NCBI GenBank assembly: GCA_964625145.1
Contig: CAZVAQ010000159.1
Location: 1-7,870 of the forward strand
Direction of reading: 5' to 3'
DNA from: CAYTRP01 sp964625145
GTDB taxonomy: Bacteria > Sumerlaeota > Sumerlaeia > SLMS01 > JAHLLQ01
Length of the DNA: 7,870 bases
How positions within the stretch are numbered: the stretch's first letter is position 1; each line of letters starts with the position of its first letter. The notes under the pieces were generated by a model, which saw only the letters and a list, made by a program, of their open reading frames with translations, made no database searches and was not told the origin of the DNA. Below are positions 5,402 to 7,870 of this stretch, one piece after another. A program made the translations under genes and the position numbers.

Positions 5402-6538
5402 ATGGAGCCGACACAAACCAGCAAGATCCAGATGAGCGAGCCGAAGTCCGCCGGGCGGGAACGCCTGGCGGAAATGTTTCGAAAGCACAATTACGAGCTG
5501 CTGGGCGAGATTGGCCGCGGCGGCATGGGCGTGGTCTATCTGGCGCGCGACATCCGCATCGACCGCAAGGTCGCGCTGAAGACGCTCTCGCCCGACCGCG
5601 CCACGCGCGAGAACAGCATGAAGCGATTCGAGCGCGAGGCGAAGACATTCGCGCAGATTCGCCATCCGCACATCGCGATGCTGTATGAGTTCAGCGACGA
5701 GCCGCCGATCCAATACCTGGCGCTGGAGTACATCGATGGATACGACCTGGAGAGCGAGCGCCGCCGCGGCAAGCGATGGGATCCCGTCGAGGCCGCCCGC
5801 ATCATCAAGGTGGTGGCCGAGGCGCTGGATCACACGCACGCCAAGGGGATCCTGCATCGCGACATCAAGCCGGGCAACATCCTGATCGAACGCGCGACGG
5901 GTCGTGTCGTGCTGACGGATTTCGGACTCGCCAAGGGGCGCAAGGACGAGACGCTGACGGCCATCGGCTTTGCGGTGGGCACTCCGGCCTACATGGCTCC
6001 GGAGCAGATCAGCGACCAGTTCCGGACCAAGCCCGACGGGCGTTCGGACATCTTCTCCCTCGGCACGGTGTTGTACGAGATGCTGACATGCAAGCATCCC
6101 TTCCTGGGGGCGGATGACCTGAAGACGATGCGGGCGATCGTGCAGAAGCAGCACGAGAGTGCCCGCACGTTGGAGCCTTCGATCCCGGTGGGGCTGGACG
6201 CGATCCTGAACCGGATGCTCGAAAAGCATCCGGAAAATCGGTTTTCGACGGCTGGAGAAGTCGCCATGGCGCTGGAGCGGTTCCTGCGGAACCCTTCGGA
6301 GATCCCGGAGGCCACGCAGCCCCGGGTCGTGGTGCCGCCACCTGCCGCGCCCGCCACTCCGGTCCAGACGCCTCCGGCCCCCGTGTCCACCACGCCGGCG
6401 TCGCGGGCCTCCGGCTCCGGACCCAGCAACCCGGTGCCCATGTTGACCGGCAAGATGATCATCCTCATTGTCGTGATCATGGTGCTAATGCTGGCCATCG
6501 GGGTCTTGCTGGGTGTGCTGCTGATGAAGCCGGGGTGA
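5402..6538 (+). CDS. Membrane-anchored Ser/Thr protein kinase (PknB-type catalytic domain)
   Basis: The 378-aa Hanks-type kinase has its domain at about residues 31-295 with every key motif intact. These are the glycine loop GEIGRGGMGVVY (38-43), VALK with catalytic Lys60, the helix-C glutamate near E79, HRDIKPGN (152-159, catalytic D154), DFG (173-175), APE (199-201), D216 and R280. It is an RD kinase, and its activation loop carries Thr184, Thr186 and Thr194 as likely autophosphorylation sites. A Pro/Ala/Ser-rich linker (about 302-346) leads to one hydrophobic helix (352-375) and a three-residue KPG end. It is therefore a tail-anchored cytosolic kinase with no PASTA or other outside sensor. 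The start is uncertain between the ATG at 5402 and the ATG at 5432 (residue 11), since neither has a good ribosome site. It lies downstream of the FHA-GAF gene on the same strand and is probably its functional partner. Confidence 0.95.
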   Translation: MEPTQTSKIQMSEPKSAGRERLAEMFRKHNYELLGEIGRGGMGVVYLARDIRIDRKVALKTLSPDRATRENSMKRFEREAKTFAQIRHPHIAMLYEFSDEPPIQYLALEYIDGYDLESERRRGKRWDPVEAARIIKVVAEALDHTHAKGILHRDIKPGNILIERATGRVVLTDFGLAKGRKDETLTAIGFAVGTPAYMAPEQISDQFRTKPDGRSDIFSLGTVLYEMLTCKHPFLGADDLKTMRAIVQKQHESARTLEPSIPVGLDAILNRMLEKHPENRFSTAGEVAMALERFLRNPSEIPEATQPRVVVPPPAAPATPVQTPPAPVSTTPASRASGSGPSNPVPMLTGKMIILIVVIMVLMLAIGVLLGVLLMKPG

Positions 6539-6570
6539 GACTTACACCCCTCCCCCGTCTTTTCCTCTTT
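6532..6570 (+). terminator. Terminator-like hairpin overlapping the kinase stop codon
   Basis: GGGGTG (6532-6537) pairs with CACCCC (6545-6550) around a 7-nt loop that contains the end of the TGA stop. A pyrimidine/T-rich tail with two TTTT runs follows (6551-6571). This fits an intrinsic terminator and would separate the kinase transcript from the secreted-protein gene. Confidence 0.45.
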
Positions 6571-6695
6571 TGGCCCGTCGCGGGGTAGACTATTCCGATT
6601 GCCCGAGAGCGCCGCGTCGGGTTCAGGGTGAATGGTTGCAGAACGGGCGGATGATTCCGACGGGCTGCGAGTCATTCTCCCAGGAGCATTTTCCC

Positions 6696-7796
6696 ATGAA
6701 GTCGTGCCGAACCCTTGCCGTGACCGCGTTGGCGGCCGGTGCAATGATTGTGGCGACTAGCTCTACGACTGTGCAGGCCCAGGAACCCTTCTCCGGCATC
6801 CCCCGCGCAGCCGACGTGCTGATCCGGGTGGACATGGAGAGCCTGGGGGCCACGCCCGCCTTGGCGCCCATCGTCAACGAGCTCAGCGCCCTGAGCCCCG
6901 TGTATCAAAACATCTTCTTCGAGAAGGCCGCCGAGGACACACCCGCCGTGGCCAGCGTCATGAAGAACTTTCCCGGTACCGTGAAGGTTTACGAGATGGG
7001 CGTCCTGATGGAATCCATGCAGGGAGACACGCCGCAGGCGTTCATGGTCGCCACTGGTGACTTCGACGCGCAGGCGCTGCACCAGCGGCTGACCTCGGCA
7101 GAAGGTTGGACCGAGGGTTCCACCATGGCCGGCACGAAGATTTTCAAGGCCCCCGAGGATACAGACACCGTCTTGACCATGCCCAATGCCAGCACTCTGC
7201 TGATGGCTCCGTCGGAAGGCGCGATGGGCGACCTTGTCGCGTCCTATGCGGCATCCACGCCTTCTGCTCGCGATGGCAAGCTGGCCTCGATGGTGAACCA
7301 GCACGGCTCGGCGCCGGTGTTCATCGGCTTCCAGCTTCCGGCGGAAGCGAAGAAGATGCTTGCTGAGATGAGCCAGAACCCGCCGGCTGAAGCGGCCATG
7401 ATCCCCGGCGGTCCGGCGTTGATTGCCGAAGCAGCCGCGCTGGAAGGCGCTGTGCTCACGCTGGGTGGCCAAGGGGCAGACGCCATGCTGGGCCTGGCGC
7501 TGAATTTTGGCAACGCCGAAGCAGCGGGCCGCGCTTCCACCGCGTTGAACCAGATGATCCCGGGCGCGGCCATGATGGCCAAGATGCAGGTGGGCCAGGA
7601 TCCGGAGGCGAACGCACAGATCGATCGCCTGAAGGACCTGCGCTTCAGCCAGAACGGCACCGGCATCAGCGTGCAGATCCCCGTTCCGCCGGACCAACTC
7701 CAGATGGCCATCGCCGGCATCCAGGAAGCGGCCCAAGGCGGGATGATGCCCATGATGGGCGGTGGCGGCCAGGGGCAGATGAACTTCTATGATTAA
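6696..7796 (+). CDS. Secreted protein of unknown function with Met/Gly-rich C-terminus
   Basis: The 366-aa protein starts with a typical Sec signal peptide: Lys2/Arg5, a hydrophobic core at about residues 7-21, and VQA|QE with likely cleavage after A28. It should be exported to the periplasm or beyond. The mature chain opens with IPRAADVLIRVDMESLG and has alternating beta-like and Ala-rich helical stretches (VATGDFDAQALHQRL at about 118-132, PVFIGFQLPAEAKKML at about 207-222, and others). It ends in a low-complexity tail rich in Met, Gly and Gln (about 348-363). The pattern recalls large secreted families such as DUF3352-type proteins, but I cannot assign it. The start is chosen at the ATG with AGGAG (6682-6686) 9 nt upstream, directly before the signal peptide; longer in-frame extensions are not credible. 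It has no transmembrane helix after the signal and no catalytic motif that I recognise. Confidence 0.82.
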   Translation: MKSCRTLAVTALAAGAMIVATSSTTVQAQEPFSGIPRAADVLIRVDMESLGATPALAPIVNELSALSPVYQNIFFEKAAEDTPAVASVMKNFPGTVKVYEMGVLMESMQGDTPQAFMVATGDFDAQALHQRLTSAEGWTEGSTMAGTKIFKAPEDTDTVLTMPNASTLLMAPSEGAMGDLVASYAASTPSARDGKLASMVNQHGSAPVFIGFQLPAEAKKMLAEMSQNPPAEAAMIPGGPALIAEAAALEGAVLTLGGQGADAMLGLALNFGNAEAAGRASTALNQMIPGAAMMAKMQVGQDPEANAQIDRLKDLRFSQNGTGISVQIPVPPDQLQMAIAGIQEAAQGGMMPMMGGGGQGQMNFYD

Positions 7797-7797
7797 T

Positions 7798-7818
7798 GAT
7801 GAAGGATGAAGGATGAAT
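7798..7818 (+). repeat. Three tandem copies of the heptamer GATGAAG
   Basis: Immediately after the TAA stop of the secreted-protein gene come GATGAAG, GATGAAG and GATGAAT. The heptamer period is exact except for the last base. Such short heptameric repeats occur between genes in several bacterial groups. The remaining bases to the window end (7819-7870) show no gene. Confidence 0.7.
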
Positions 7819-7870
7819 TGAGACCTCCGACCAACGCCCTTTGATCCTCGCCGCGTGATTCTGTGCTCAT

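Noticed and set aside
4880..6229. Long minus-strand frame of 449 codons opposite the FHA-GAF and kinase genes
   Set aside because: It is an antisense shadow of two strongly motif-supported plus-strand genes. Its His/Arg/Leu-rich translation is typical of GC-rich shadows.
6568..6596. Possible promoter TTTTGG ... TATTCC before the secreted-protein gene
   Set aside because: Spacing is 17 nt but both hexamers match the consensus poorly; not enough to call.
6672..7736. Long minus-strand frame of 354 codons opposite the secreted-protein gene
   Set aside because: It is an antisense shadow; the plus strand has a signal peptide and ribosome site, while this frame has neither.

Overview
The window is GC-rich bacterial chromosome with long, purine-biased coding frames. 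A lipoprotein signal, a Sec-type signal peptide, an Eda-type aldolase and eukaryotic-like signalling (FHA and Ser/Thr kinase) point to a Gram-negative, probably environmental bacterium. A planctomycete-like or similar deep-branching lineage would fit, but nothing here fixes the phylum. I see no phage, transposase, CRISPR array or rRNA.

Layout. (1) Positions 58-1009, minus strand: a small outer-envelope lipoprotein of unknown function, followed by a YkgJ-family cysteine-cluster protein. (2) Positions 1010-1351: a divergent intergenic region. (3) Positions 1352-2002, plus: a KDPG/KHG-type aldolase with altered phosphate-binding loops. (4) Positions 2025-2101, minus: tRNA-Pro(UGG) with an encoded CCA, convergent with the aldolase. 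(5) Positions 2388-3753, plus: a DtxR/MntR-family metalloregulator with an unusual C-terminal four-cysteine cluster, then an inositol-monophosphatase-family enzyme 46 nt downstream. (6) Positions 3756-4079: an AT-richer gap bounded by 15-bp imperfect inverted repeats, resembling a small non-autonomous element. (7) Positions 4118-7796, plus: an FHA-GAF protein, a membrane-anchored PknB-type Ser/Thr kinase and a secreted protein of unknown function.

How the genes may work together. The FHA-GAF protein and the kinase are the clearest functional pair: the FHA domain is a phosphothreonine reader and the kinase the likely writer. The kinase has no extracellular sensor beyond its transmembrane helix, so the GAF domain may supply signal input. 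The secreted protein that follows is probably separately transcribed, because an apparent terminator overlaps the kinase stop codon. The DtxR-like regulator and the phosphatase may share a transcript, but their functional link is unclear. No clearly new multi-gene system stands out. The best leads are the regulator's cysteine tail, the aldolase loop variants and the inverted-repeat-bounded gap.
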